The notes under the pieces are model-generated. The model saw only the letters and a program-made list of their open reading frames with translations, was not told the origin of the DNA and ran no database searches. From contig NC_079423.1 of NCBI RefSeq assembly GCF_026213295.1, positions 19,490,477 through 19,554,476 on the forward strand: a stretch of 64,000 nt of DNA, given 5' to 3'. Positions 1 to 10,289 of the stretch are shown piece after piece. The position numbers and the translations under genes are program-made. How positions within the stretch are numbered: the stretch's first letter is position 1; each line of letters begins with the position of its first letter. The stretch comes from Gadus chalcogrammus. Lineage: Eukaryota; Chordata; Actinopteri; Gadiformes; Gadidae.

Positions 1-731
1 TAAAGTCAAAAACACATTGTTGGTCAAAAAGTGATTCTTGCGCTCTGAAAAGCATTTTGCGCTCATAAAAACAAGAAATGTTGATATCTCTGTCAATTTC
101 AATGCAAACGTGTTACTAAGCTCACCAAAGGCTTATAGGGCCATACTCCACCATTTGGAGGTAGTTTTGAGCAAAATAAATTTAGTCAAAAACAGATTGT
201 TGGTCAAAAAGTGATTCTTAGGCTCTGAAAAGCATTTTGCGCTCATAAAAACAAGAAATGTTGATATCTCTGTAAATTTCAATGCAAACGTGTTACTAAG
301 CTTACCAAATGGTAAAAGGGCCAAACTCCACCTTTTGGAAGTGATCAAAAAGTGATTCTAACGCTCTGAAAAGCATTTTGCGCTCATAAAAACAAGAAAT
401 GTTGATATCTCTGTCAATTTCAATGCAAACGTGTTACTAAGCTTACCAAAGGGTTGAAGGGCCAAACTCCACCATTTGGAAGTGATCAAAAAGTGATTCT
501 AACGCTCTGAAAAGCATTTTGCGCTCATAAAAACAAGAAATGTTGATATCTCTGTCAATTTCAATGCAAACGTGTTACTAAGCTCACCAAAGGGTTATAG
601 GGCCATACTCAACCATTTGGAGGTAGTTTTGAGCAAAATCAACAATGTAAAGTCAAAAACACATTGTTGGTCAAAAAGTGATTCTTACGCTCTGAAAAGC
701 ATTTTGCGCTCATAAAAACAAGAAAAAAATG
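1..731. repeat. Tandem satellite array, left segment
   Basis: AT-rich tandem repeat. The landmark gatcaaaaagtgattctaac recurs at 343 and 484 (141 bp apart). A longer variant adds about 44 bp around ttttgagcaaaatcaacaat and gives a spacing of about 185 bp (484 to 669). Units differ by scattered substitutions. There is no plausible gene; open frames on the minus strand only follow the repeat. The segment ends where a fragment of L1 sequence interrupts it. Confidence 0.95.
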
Positions 732-971
732 GTAAAAAAACTGTGTAAAACTCCTCAAATTATCTGAATAGGACACGGATAAGAATACAAGGGGTCAAGA
801 GAAAGACAAAAGGCTTAATATGCCAAAACCCGAATCACAAAGTAAGAAAAAGATGACGACGATGTCAAAGGAAACCAACGAGGGCCTCGTGCTAACAGCC
901 AACCCTGACAATGACGAGCAACCTAGCTGGGTGGCTGCGTTTCAAACAAGCATGCAGACCACCCTGGCTTG
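732..971 (+). repeat. 240-bp copy of the L1 5' end embedded in satellite
   Basis: These 240 bp are identical by eye to 2432-2671 (constant offset of 1700 bp). The segment holds the end of the L1 5' UTR and the first 50 or so codons of ORF1, with the ATG at 820. On the right it switches to satellite at a shared ttg, on the left inside an A-rich run. It has no poly-A tail and no L1 3' end, so it is not a normal L1 insertion; a copy or recombination event from the L1 1.7 kb downstream explains it better. It encodes only a truncated ORF1 start. Confidence 0.93.
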
Positions 972-2371
972 ATATCTCTGTCAATTTCAATGCAAACGTG
1001 TTACTAAGCTTACCAAAGGGTTGATGGTCCAAACTCCACCATTTGGAAGTGATCAAAAAGTGATTCTAACGCTCTGAAAAGCATTTTGCGCTCATAAAAA
1101 CAAGAAATGTTGATATCTCTGTCAATTTCAATGCAAACGTGTTACTAAGCTCACCAAATGGTTATTGGGCCATACTTCACCATTTGGAGGTAGTTTTGAG
1201 CAAAATCAACAATGTAAAGTCAAAAACACATTGTTGGTCAAAAAATGATTCTTACGCTCTGAAAAGCATTTTGCGCACATAAAAACAAGAAATGTTGATA
1301 TCTCTGTCAATTTCAATGCAAACGTGTTACTAAGCTTACCAAAGGGTTGAAGGGCCAAACTCCACCATTTGCAAGTGGTCAAAAAGTGATTCTAACGCTC
1401 TGAAAAGCATTTTGCGCTCATAAAAACAAGAAATGTTGATATCTCTGTCAATTTCAATGCAAACGTGTTACTAAGCTCACCAAAGGGTTATAGGGCCATA
1501 CTCCACCATTTTGAGGTAGTATTGAGCAAAATCAACAGTGTAAAGTCAAAAACACATTGTTGGTCAAAAAGTGATTCTCACGCTCTGAAAAGCATTTTGC
1601 GCTCACAAAAACAAGAAATGTTGATATCTCTGTCAATTTCAATGCAAACGTGTTACTAAGCTTACCAAATGGTTGAAGGGCCAAACTTACCTTTTGGAAG
1701 TGATCAAAAAGTGATTCTAACGCTCTGAAAAGCATTTTGCGCTCAAAAAAACAAGAAATGTTGATATCTCTGTCAATTTCAATGCAAACGTGTTAGTAAG
1801 CTTACCAAAGGGTTGAAGGGCCAAACTCCACCATTTGGAAGTGATCAAAAAGTGATTCTAACGCTCTGAAAAGCATTTTGCGCTCATAAAAACAAGAAAT
1901 GTTGATATCTCTGTCAATTTCAATGCAAACGTGTTACTAAGCTCACCAAAGGGTTATAGGGCCATACTCCACCATTTGGAGGTAGTTTTGAGCAAAATCA
2001 ACAATGTAAAGTCAAAAACACATTGTTGGTCAAAAAGTGATTCTTACGCTCTGAAAAGCATTTTGCGCTCACAAAAACAAGAAATGTTGATATCTCTGTC
2101 AATTTCAATGCAAACGTGTTACTAAGCTTACCAAAGGGTTGAAGGGCCAAACTACACCATTTGGAAGTGATCAAAAAGTGATTCAAATGCTCTGAAAAGC
2201 ATTTTGCGCTCATAAAAACAAGAAATGTTGATATCTCTGTCAATTTAAATGCAAACGTGTTACTAAGCTTACCAAAGGGTTGAAGGGCCAAACTCCACCA
2301 TTTGGAATTGATCAAAAAGTGATTCTAACGCTCTGAAAAGCATTTTGCGCTCATAAAAACAAGAAATGTTG
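972..2371. repeat. Tandem satellite array between L1 fragment and L1
   Basis: Same satellite as the left segment, mixing units of about 141 bp (gatcaaaaag spacing) and about 185 bp. It runs without interruption into the L1 at 2372. The last 11 bases (2361-2371) are the left copy of the L1 target-site duplication. No gene is seen. Confidence 0.95.
2361..2371. repeat. Left target-site duplication of the L1
   Basis: The satellite bases aagaaatgttg lie here and again at 11301-11311, directly after the A-rich 3' tail of the L1, where the satellite resumes in register. An 11-bp direct repeat flanking a poly-A element is typical of target-primed reverse transcription. Confidence 0.9.
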
Positions 2372-2519
2372 GCTTCCGGTTTGGCGATGATGCGATAGGC
2401 AGCAGTTAAGTAGAGCTCCCGGTCAAAATTAGTAAAAAAACTGTGTAAAACTCCTCAAATTATCTGAATAGGACACGGATAAGAATACAAGGGGTCAAGA
2501 GAAAGACAAAAGGCTTAAT
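2372..2519 (+). promoter_or_regulatory. L1 5' UTR / presumed internal promoter region
   Basis: 148 bp between the left TSD and the ORF1 ATG. It starts gcttccggtttggcg, which is unlike the satellite, and becomes A-rich before the start codon. L1 5' UTRs normally hold an internal promoter; no specific factor site is recognised here. The right-hand 88 bp are duplicated at 732-819. Confidence 0.6.
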
Positions 2520-3486
2520 ATGCCAAAACCCGAATCACAAAGTAAGAAAAAGATGACGACGATGTCAAAGGAAACCAACGAGGGCCTCGTGCTAACAGCC
2601 AACCCTGACAATGACGAGCAACCTAGCTGGGTGGCTGCGTTTCAAACAAGCATGCAGACCACCCTGGCTTGTATGCAAGTTAAAATTGACGTTGGCAGGC
2701 AAAATATGGAAACCAAACTGGACAAGATAAGTAAGCAAATGGATGATGCTCTGAAAGGAGTCCGAGACGAGATGGCAAGATTGAGAGAAGAAATGGGTCA
2801 AATCAGAACGGAGACGACGCGGAGCCTGGAGAGCTGCAGGGAGGAAACGAGCGGCAGAATCGCACGTGTTGAGGTGGATATTCGTGATCAACGGAAAGAC
2901 ATGGGATTGGTAGAGGAACGTGTGGGAGAGACAGAAGAATGGAACACCGAGGCTCAGGACGTTATCACGACTTTGATTGAACAACAATCCAAACTTCAGG
3001 AAAAACTGACAGACCTCGAAGGACGATCAAGAAGAAACAACATCCGTGTATGGGGAGTGAAAGAAGGGCTTGAGGGGGCCTCGACCAAAAAATACATTGA
3101 CGAGCTAATTCACAAGGAGCTAGATGTACCTGTTGGCGATGAGCTTCAGATCCAGAGAGCACACAGGGCTCCAGCCCCCAGACCAGCTGAAAACAAACCA
3201 GCCAGAGCAATCATTGTGAACTTTCTGAGCTTTGATGACAAAGAGAGCATCCTCAAGACGGCGTGGAAGAAGAACGTGCAGGTGTCCGGACAACGAGTGA
3301 CATTCGATCATGATTATTCCGCGGAGATTGCAGCCAAACGTCGGGACTACGCTGGTCTTAAAATGATTCTCAAGGAAAAAGGTCTCCGGTTCCAATCACC
3401 CATGGCCACGCTGAGGATCCACTGGGGCGACGGAACCAAGATCTACAACAACCCACAGGAGGCAGCCAGGGCGATGCGACAGAGAG
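2520..3486 (+). pseudogene. L1 ORF1p, N-terminal and central part (interrupted by hAT element)
   Basis: RNA-binding chaperone of L1. The ATG at 2520 begins an open frame with no upstream competitor. Residues about 60-165 are a heptad-rich, charged coiled coil (trimerisation); RSRRNNIRVWGV at about 169-180 opens the RRM-like domain; IIVNFLSF at 231-238 and the segment FDHDYSAEIAAKRRDY, residues 262-277, fit the C-terminal domain of Transposase_22 family ORF1 proteins. After codon 322 and one further base the hAT element begins, and the native frame resumes at 4775. Reading on into the hAT gives a spurious tail that stops at 3572. Sequence up to the insertion shows no stop or frameshift. Confidence 0.9.
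3479..3486. repeat. Left 8-bp TSD of the hAT element
   Basis: acagagag here and at 4767-4774, flanking the element exactly. Eight base pairs is the characteristic duplication length of the hAT superfamily. Confidence 0.95.
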
Positions 3487-3801
3487 CAGAAGCGGATCTT
3501 CCATTAGGCAAACCTAGGCAAGTGCCTAGGGCCCCAACCAAATCTGTCTTTATTAGGGGCCCCAAAATCTGACCCACCCAGCCATTACTTATGTAAAGTA
3601 AAAAAAACAAAAACATTTCTAGTAGAAAAAAATATCAAAAATATCAACATAACGCCGAACTAATGCCTAAATAATAATTTTCTAGCACACATGCCCCCCT
3701 CCATTGTGCATTGGACTAGTCCAGAATATGATTACGTAGTAACACGCGCAGCGCGAAATAACGTACTTCAAACCAAAGCAGAGGGATGCGACTCGGTGAA
3801 A

Positions 3802-3960
3802 ATGAAGCGGCGGAATTATGATAATGGTTGTGCTAAACGAAAACAAAAAGCTGAGAAGAAAAGAATTGCAGATACACTGCCGAAATTGACTTCATTTTTT
3901 ACACCTGCTGCTGCCACAGCAGCCGCTGCTGAAGTTGCGACAGGCTCTGCTGTTGGGGTT
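3802..3960 (+). pseudogene. Remnant N-terminal exon of a hAT transposase
   Basis: The frame with ATG at 3802 reads a basic stretch (AKRKQKAEKKR) followed by LPKLTSFF. This resembles the N-terminus of fish hAT proteins ahead of a BED/TTF-type zinc finger. An alanine-rich segment follows, after which similarity is lost; the open frame runs on into the CA repeat to 4119. No zinc finger, dimerisation or catalytic domain is present. The frame is open upstream to 3691, but the ATG at 3802 fits the family better. Family assignment is from memory of the motif plus the hAT ends. Confidence 0.55.
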
Positions 3961-4044
3961 CTATACTGCTGCTCACCACTTTTCTCTGATATGAAGACTT
4001 TTGAGAAGACAGTAGGACTTTGTGTTTACAAATGCTTTCTGTCT

Positions 4045-4069
4045 CACACACACACACACACACACACAC
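4045..4069. repeat. (CA)n microsatellite
   Basis: About 12 copies of CA inside the hAT element. Confidence 0.95.
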
Positions 4070-4150
4070 TGTTTTACTCACATGAAATGGTGAAGGCAAC
4101 AGGGAAAATGGACATTTGAAGATGGAGAACTTAACCACTTGCACACCTAA

Positions 4151-4256
<106 letters not shown>

Positions 4257-4387
4257 GTCACTGAACCACTGCTTTGCCTGTCTCTCACTCACACACACAG
4301 CCACTGTTATTCCTGTCCACAAACAAAATCTTTTCATTGGTCCTGTTTAAATGTAAATGGTGGTTTTCATAGACTCATATCCATTTT

Positions 4388-4449
4388 GTATTTTAGTTCT
4401 GTTAAGTGCAGAACTAAAATACATTTCCATTCTGGCAGAGAATGGAAAT
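4388..4449. repeat. Two adjacent perfect hairpins inside the hAT element
   Basis: The first has 14-bp arms 4388-4401 (gtattttagttctg) and 4409-4422 with a 7-nt loop. The second starts on the next base: 11-bp arms 4423-4433 (atttccattct) and 4439-4449 with a 5-nt loop. Both are perfect by eye. They lie just before the second CT repeat. Role unknown. Confidence 0.9.
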
Positions 4450-4451
4450 TC

Positions 4452-4563
<112 letters not shown>

Positions 4564-4774
4564 TGAGTAATAAACATGTAATTTTGGCAAAGGCTGGAGA
4601 AATCTGAAACTGATTTTACTGTGGAGAGTTGAGTGGCAGTGCACTATGGGTTTATTGCGATTCTAAGAGTATTGGGATGGTTATTTGTTTTGTGTACGTG
4701 TTTCAAAAATGAGGGCCCCATGTCTATATTTTGCCTAGGGCCCCAAAATGGCTAGATCCGCCCCTGACAGAGAG

Positions 4775-4911
4775 GATTGGAGGTACCAGTTCGGAGAGAG
4801 GAAAGACCTACGCTGCTGCAGAGAGCCGAGGCAATACGCAAGTGGACCAGGGTCGGGAGGCGAGAGCGCGGAGATCCCCCCAGTACGCGAACAACGAGGG
4901 ACCCGAACTGA
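4775..4911 (+). pseudogene. L1 ORF1p, C-terminal end after the hAT insertion
   Basis: Using one TSD copy, the ORF1 frame resumes at 4775 and continues 45 codons to TGA at 4909-4911. The tail is rich in Arg and Glu, as expected for the basic C-terminus of L1 ORF1p. The joined frame would give a protein of about 367 residues, a usual length for fish L1 ORF1p. The in-frame join confirms the hAT boundaries. Confidence 0.85.
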
Positions 4912-5446
4912 GGATAATCAATGAGTGACGGGATGGGAGCGTGTCCTATTGCTTACCATCCCCGACTTGAGGCTTCTATGGGTGAGCAGGAAATTGACTA
5001 TAAATCGCAAGTGCACATTCTATTTTGTAGGATAACATATATAAAGGACACCAAGCTATTAACACAAAGGTAAATTGACCTCCGACCGAGTGCAAGGGAT
5101 ATCTTCTTATAGATGACCTCAATGTTATTTGATCTGGCTTTGTTGCCCATAATGTTCAGACTATTTGATAAATTTGACTCCGAAACAAGTTTTGACCGGG
5201 AGTTACGGAGTTTAATAATGTTGGACAATCTTAGTGAGCTTGGGAGACCCATAGCATTGGACGTCTTCGCCACTAGGGGGGGCCCATCCACTAGGGATGG
5301 ATTTACCCCCTGCCCTCCAACAGGGAGAAGAGGAATAGTTTACCAATCCTCGTTTAACTTGGGAGACCGAAACATGTTCTTTTGCTTTTGGTTTGGTTTT
5401 TGTTTGTTGAGTTTAGCGGTTGCTGCTGATTTATTATCTGTGACTC
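4912..5446 (+). other. L1 inter-ORF region, including the eroded ORF2 start
   Basis: 535 bp between the ORF1 stop and the first recognisable ORF2 codons. A few short frames are open but resemble nothing I know. L1 elements have an ORF1-ORF2 spacer; this one is long and may include a mutated ORF2 start. No other feature is seen. Confidence 0.6.
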
Positions 5447-6531
5447 TTGACATGTGGGGAGCTGATGAAGGACACTCTAAGAAACTGTACAATGGATAGG
5501 GGTCTGCAAAAGGTGTTAGCAAAATTTAGGAAGGAGGGGACCGTGGTCAGATTTCTGCAAGAAACTCACTTGTCGTCACAAGAGCATGACAAATTAAAAC
5601 GGTTTGGATATGATAATACATTCTACAGCTCATTCAAACAGACCAATAGGAGAGGAGTGGCCACCCTAATCAAGAATTCTGTGAAATTTGACTTAACTAA
5701 GGAGATATGTGATAAGGAGGGGAGATATGTGATGGTTAAAGGGAAGATGGAAGGGCAAATGGTCACGTTACTCAATATCTATGCACCACCGGATAGTGAT
5801 AGAAAATTCTTTAAGACTATATTTGATATCATAGCGGAGGAATCAGAAGGTACTCTTATCTGCGCAGGGGACTTCAATGTGGCACTCGATCACAAATTAG
5901 ACACCACTAGTACCAACAGGAGCAGGGCACGTATCAGTAGGTACGTAAACCTACAACTGTCAGAACTAGGAATTGTGGATGTGTGGAGAGATATGCATTT
6001 ACTAGACAGGGATTACACTCATTACTCGCACAGATATTCGACCTACTCCAGGATTGATTACTTTTTTATGACGACAGGGGACCGACACAGGGTGGAGGAC
6101 TGCAGAATAGGGGTAACGGACCTATCCGATCATAGTGCTATATACCTGACGGTGGACTTGAACAGCAGGAGGAGAAAGACTGAGTGGAGAATGAATGTAG
6201 GACTATTAAACAATAAGGATTTGGTAGAAGAGATAAGGCGAGATATAACTAGATACAGTGAGGAGAATGATAATGGGGAAGTGGACCCGACTATTTTGTG
6301 GGATGCACTAAAGTCAGTAATAAGAGGGAAGTTAATAGCACAAACATCTCTCCTCAAACGAACCAGACTGGAGCTCTATCAAAACTTAATCGGACAACTT
6401 AAAAAACTGGAAAAACATCACCAAGAACTGAAAACCATCGAGACGCTAAAGAGGGTTAAGGAAGTCAGAGGAAAGATTGATCAGATACTATTGACAGAAG
6501 TAGAGAAGAAGGCCAGATTTATTATGAGGAG
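5447..6531 (+). pseudogene. L1 ORF2p, endonuclease domain segment
   Basis: APE-type endonuclease that nicks target DNA to prime reverse transcription. Visible motifs in order: FLQETHLS, RRGVATLI, LLNIYAPPD, CAGDFNVALD, YSRIDYFF and LSDHSAIY, the last being the conserved SDH active-site end. The first residues before QETH are degenerate (the usual N-V-x-G-L motif is not recognisable) and the frame opens with TTG rather than ATG, so the true start is lost. After the endonuclease comes a helical linker. The frame shifts near 6525-6532 into the next segment; the old frame runs to TAG at 6569. Confidence 0.88.
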
Positions 6532-8447
6532 TCTTATTATGAGGGAGGGCCGAAGGCAAGTAATTTATTAGCCAGAAGAATAAAGATGCAACAAAAGTTA
6601 AACACTGTACATAAAATTAGGGATCCCACGACTGATGAGCTAGTAAGAGAACCAGAGGACATAGAGAGGGTGTTTGTCAATTACTATAAAGCGTTATACA
6701 CACAACCCGCAGCAGCAGAGCCAGATAGGATGAAGGATTTTTTAGAAGGACTGGAACTGCCATCAATAGGAAGAATACGGAATGAACTCCTGACCTTAGC
6801 TATAACAGAAAAGGAATTAGAGGAAGCAATAGGTAGACTGAAAAATAGCAAGTCAGCAGGTAGCGATGGATTTCCATCAGAGTTCTATAAGGTATTCAGA
6901 CAGGAGCTGAACCCAATATTGATGGCATCATTAAGGTATACGATGAAGGAGGGCAAAATTCCCCCCTCTTGGAAGGAAGCTAACATTACCACGATCCTAA
7001 AAGAAGGGAAGGACAAAGACCTATGCAGTAGTTTCAGACCAATATCCATACTTAATGTAGATTATAAAATATACACCTCAATACTGTCGAAGAGGTTTGG
7101 GACATTCATGCCCGATGTGGTCGATGAGGGTCAGACTGGATTTATAAGAGGAAGGCAAGCACAGGACAACATAAGGAAGGCTATTCATATTGTGGATGAG
7201 ACGCAGAGGAGCGGAGAGAGTGCGGTCCTGGTGAGTTTAGATGCTGAAAAGGCCTTTGACTGTGTAAACTGGACATACCTTTTCATCGTGTTAGAAAAGT
7301 TAGGATTCAATGATAGTTCAGTTAAATGCATCAAAGCATTGTACCAGGAACCGACCGCAAGAGTGAGGGTGAATGGGAGTCTATCGGATAGGTTTATATT
7401 AGGTTGATCGACTCGACAGGGCTGCTGCTTATCACCCACGCTCTTCGCTATCTTCATGGAGCCCTTGGCCCAAGCAATTAGACAACACCAAGACATCAGG
7501 GGAGTAGAGATAAGAGGGACAGAGCATAAATTGGGTCTATTTGCGGACGACCTGCTGGTATACATAACGCAACCAGACGTAAGTATTCCGGCTTTGATGG
7601 GCTTACTACAGGAATATGGAAACTATTCAGGGTATAAAATTTATGTGACGAAGACACAGATCTTGACGTTAAATTACTCACCTCCGAAAAGGCTCAAAGA
7701 AAGTTTCAAAATCAGATGGGACTCAGACGAAATGAAATACCTGGGGGTATACATCACAAAAGGAATAGACAAATTATGCAACGCAAATTATTTACGCACC
7801 AACCAAGAAATAAACAAGGATCTGAGGAGGTGGTCACTTATCAACCTAGATTTTAGCTCAAGGATAGAAGTGGTCAAAATGAACATGCTGCCAAGACTGC
7901 TGTATCTATTCCAGTCTCTACCTATACAGACACCACAAAATCAATTCAGGGAGTGGGATAAATCGATATCTCGTTTTATTTGGGGAGGGAAAAGACCAAG
8001 GGTTAGATTTACAACTATGCAGTTGCCCAAAGAGAGGGGGGGATTGGCAGTGCCCAATCTCGAGGACTATTATTATGCAGCGCAGCTCAGGGCGGTGATA
8101 TGTTGGTGCGATTCACATTATGAAGCCAGTTGGAGGTTCATAGAAACGGGAGGGCTAACAGGGAGGGAGGGCTTTGAGATCCAGACAATGTTAGGGGAAA
8201 GGGAACGTTTTAGGACACAGGGGAAATTATTGGATACAATCACTAGATTCACTTTAGACATCTTGAACACTGTAATTAAGAGGCATAAACTGGAAAAGGA
8301 AACCAAGGTTCTTAGATGGCTGGCTCATGACAGTAGGTTTCAACCAGGGAAAGATGATTGGAGTTTTAAGAGATGGGAGGCTAGGGGTATCACGGCAATA
8401 TGTACTATAATGGATAAAGGGGAGTTACAAACTTTCCAGTGTCTTAA
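6532..8447 (+). pseudogene. L1 ORF2p, reverse-transcriptase segment
   Basis: Continues ORF2 in a new frame. RT motifs in order: [71 protein letters not shown] and the catalytic FADDLLVY (codons 7540-7563). A TGA at 7405-7407 sits where related elements have Arg before STRQGC, so a CGA to TGA change is likely. The rest reads through thumb and linker regions with IWGGKRPR and GGLAVPNL motifs to 8447, where the TTAA transposon interrupts a lysine codon. The frame runs into that element and stops at 8508. Confidence 0.9.
8444..8447. repeat. Left TTAA target site
   Basis: TTAA here and at 10286-10289 flank the transposon. Joining with one TTAA copy gives an uninterrupted ORF2 frame reading QCLKDKFDL. 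Confidence 0.9.
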
Positions 8448-8568
8448 AGGGCAACTTCACCCATTTCACATAAGCTTTGTATTTTTAGAACCCCCCGCAT
8501 ATTTTTGAATGGTCTAGCATCATTCCCTTATTTTCTGGAGAGACTGGAGAGATCCGTATCGATTTCCA

Positions 8569-8629
8569 ACACTTCCTGTTTTTTATGACGCAATATGACG
8601 ATTTTTGCGTACAAGAAAACAGGAAGTGT
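8569..8629. repeat. Inverted repeat with 14-bp arms
   Basis: Arms 8569-8582 (acacttcctgtttt) and 8616-8629 are perfect complements separated by 33 nt. It could be the ends of a tiny nested element or a subterminal hairpin of the TTAA transposon. Confidence 0.85.
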
Positions 8630-8664
8630 AAGAGGAGATGATTCTCGTAAGACTACAACCACTA

Positions 8665-8691
8665 GTCCCACCCCCCTCTAGGGGGTGGGAC
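8665..8691. repeat. GC-rich hairpin with 11-bp arms
   Basis: Arms gtcccaccccc (8665-8675) and gggggtgggac (8681-8691) with a 5-nt loop. A third related copy, gtgggtgggactt, follows near 8727. Confidence 0.85.
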
Positions 8692-8895
8692 CCACTGACG
8701 CTACAGACCTATTAGAGCAGTGCCAGTGGGTGGGACTTCACCAGCAGAAACTAACATCCACAGCGTCTGAAGCTAAGATAACAGAGGCTGTTGCTAAAAC
8801 TGAAGTACATTGGCGGAGGGTACTGGATCTGACATAGAAGATGGCTCCATGCAAAAGTTCACCATTTCGAAAGAAACACAAACGAGGACTACCGT

Positions 8896-9491
8896 ATTTT
8901 CCGTACTATAAAGCACACCGGATTATAAGGCGCAGCACCTTTAATGAATGGCCTATTTTAGAACTGTTTTCATATATAGGGCGCACCGGATTATTAGGCG
9001 CATAGAATAGAAGATACTGCAGTCAAACGTTTGACTGGGGTTGCGTTATGCATCGACAAGACCGAGCTGTGCTAAAGAGAATGTCAACAAAACAGTCAGA
9101 TAAAGTCAAACTGTATTAAGCGTTCTGACAACTCCGGTCACTCCCATGGTAACGATGTTCAAACGTTAATGTGCATATTAACAATATCTGGTCAATATCT
9201 CTTAACAGTAAGCTCACCTTTTTCAGTTCATTCCCCGTCTACGAATCCCTCGAATTCTTGTGTGTGCGAATTGAACAGTTGGGCGAGTACGGCATCCAAC
9301 ATGCCCGGATTCCTCTCGTCATTATCCGAGTCAGTGTCGCTGCTGTTGCCTGGCAGTTCAGTGATTATTCCTGCCTTCGTGAAAGCTTGGACCACAGTGG
9401 AGACTGTTATATCAGCCCAGGCATCCACGATCCATTGGCAGATAGTGGCGTAAGTCGCCTGGCGCTGTCTCCCCGTCTTGGTGACGTGTGT
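8896..9491 (-). mobile_element. Truncated pogo/Tigger-like DNA transposon, 3' part
   Basis: Near 8896 lies ccgtattttccgtact followed by repeated ggattataaggcgca blocks (about 8930 and 8990), an end type familiar from fish pogo-like repeats. Reading on the minus strand, this end lies downstream of a transposase C-terminus at 9491-9228. No matching opposite end is seen before 10285, so the 5' part, including the DNA-binding and most of the DDE region, is missing. It is nested within the TTAA element. Confidence 0.6.
9228..9491 (-). pseudogene. C-terminal fragment of a pogo-like transposase
   Basis: The minus-strand frame reads KTGRQRQATYATICQWIVDAW, then VVQAFTKAGI, followed by an acidic tail with DTDSDNDE. 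This is the pattern at the C-terminus of fish pogo/Tigger transposases, where a small helical segment precedes an Asp/Ser-rich end. The stop codon is at 9230-9228. A one-base difference near 9490 throws the upstream coding sequence into another frame, and the catalytic DDE domain is absent. The fragment cannot be functional. Attribution is from recognised motifs, not a search. Confidence 0.6.
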
Positions 9492-10285
9492 TCGCCTTCT
9501 TGGCCCCGTCCACACGAAGCCGATTTTTTGGGTGAAGCCGCATAAAAAAACGCTTTTGGTGGACACGGGCTACGGCCACACCAAACGCGTGTAACGTGCC
9601 TAACTTGTCGCTTGATCATTGTGTGTCACAAAAATGGTTCAACGCGCCTGTGGCTGCGCTGGATTTAGGAGTCCGAGGTAGGAAACCCAAACGCCGCCAT
9701 GTTTGGGTGAATGATAGAGTTTAGATCGGGTTAGATTAAATAATCTCGGATATAAATAACAATAATATAGTCCGCCAAGACGTTGAGGTTGCTTAGCAAC
9801 CAGAGACGCTGTCCATGCAAGTGAATTGAGCGTTCCCTCTTCGTCATAACTATCAAACCAAACATCTTTCAAATTCAACGAGCGAACATTATGAAATTAA
9901 AATGCACATTTCTCGCTAAAAATGTTTACATAAACGCATTTAATGGCGTAACTATGTTACTATTTCCACCCAGAATAAGGAAAGATGTCGGCCGTATGCT
10001 TCTGTGCAAGCGTCACTACTCTAGTGACGTCGGTTCAAGCTCCACGCTGATTTGTTCCATTAGTAGATGGAACAAGGAGGTGTCCGATAGGCGGAGATGA
10101 TCAGCGGGAGTGGCCGCCAGCGAAGCTGTGCATGGTGGGAGTTGTTGTCTTCAATCCACAAGCGCCAAAAAGTCACTTTCTGCCTTTTCTCGGTCAAGAC
10201 GGCACCAAATTAGAATTTTATTATTCGACTACATATAGGACCAAATTTCAATACATATTCATGTCTGCACCGGTGAAATGCTCCT
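9492..10285. other. Remaining interior of the TTAA element, no gene recognised
   Basis: About 800 bp. Short open frames exist (for example 9639-9878 minus, 9891-10100 plus) but resemble no family I know and have no paired domain motifs. The right terminal inverted repeat ends it at 10285. Confidence 0.5.
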
Positions 10286-10289
10286 TTAA

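Larger units (their letters stand above)
8448..10285. mobile_element. TTAA-flanked DNA transposon (piggyBac- or Kolobok-like, non-autonomous)
   Basis: A 1838-bp insert in L1 ORF2. The ends are agggcaacttcacc and the complement of aggagcatttcacc, short imperfect inverted repeats with about 12 of 14 matches allowing one gap. They are flanked by TTAA, the target used by piggyBac and Kolobok elements. Excision at TTAA restores the L1 frame exactly. No transposase of either family was recognised, so it probably moved in trans. It contains two hairpins and a nested pogo-like fragment at about 8896-9491. Which superfamily it belongs to cannot be settled by eye. Confidence 0.85.

Noticed and set aside
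1465..2315. Plus- and minus-strand frames in the left satellite
   Set aside because: The same repeat-driven frames as elsewhere in the array.
9169..9619. Plus-strand ORFs over the pogo-like fragment and the 9407-9619 minus ORF
   Set aside because: Shadows of the minus-strand transposase tail or frameshifted versions of it.
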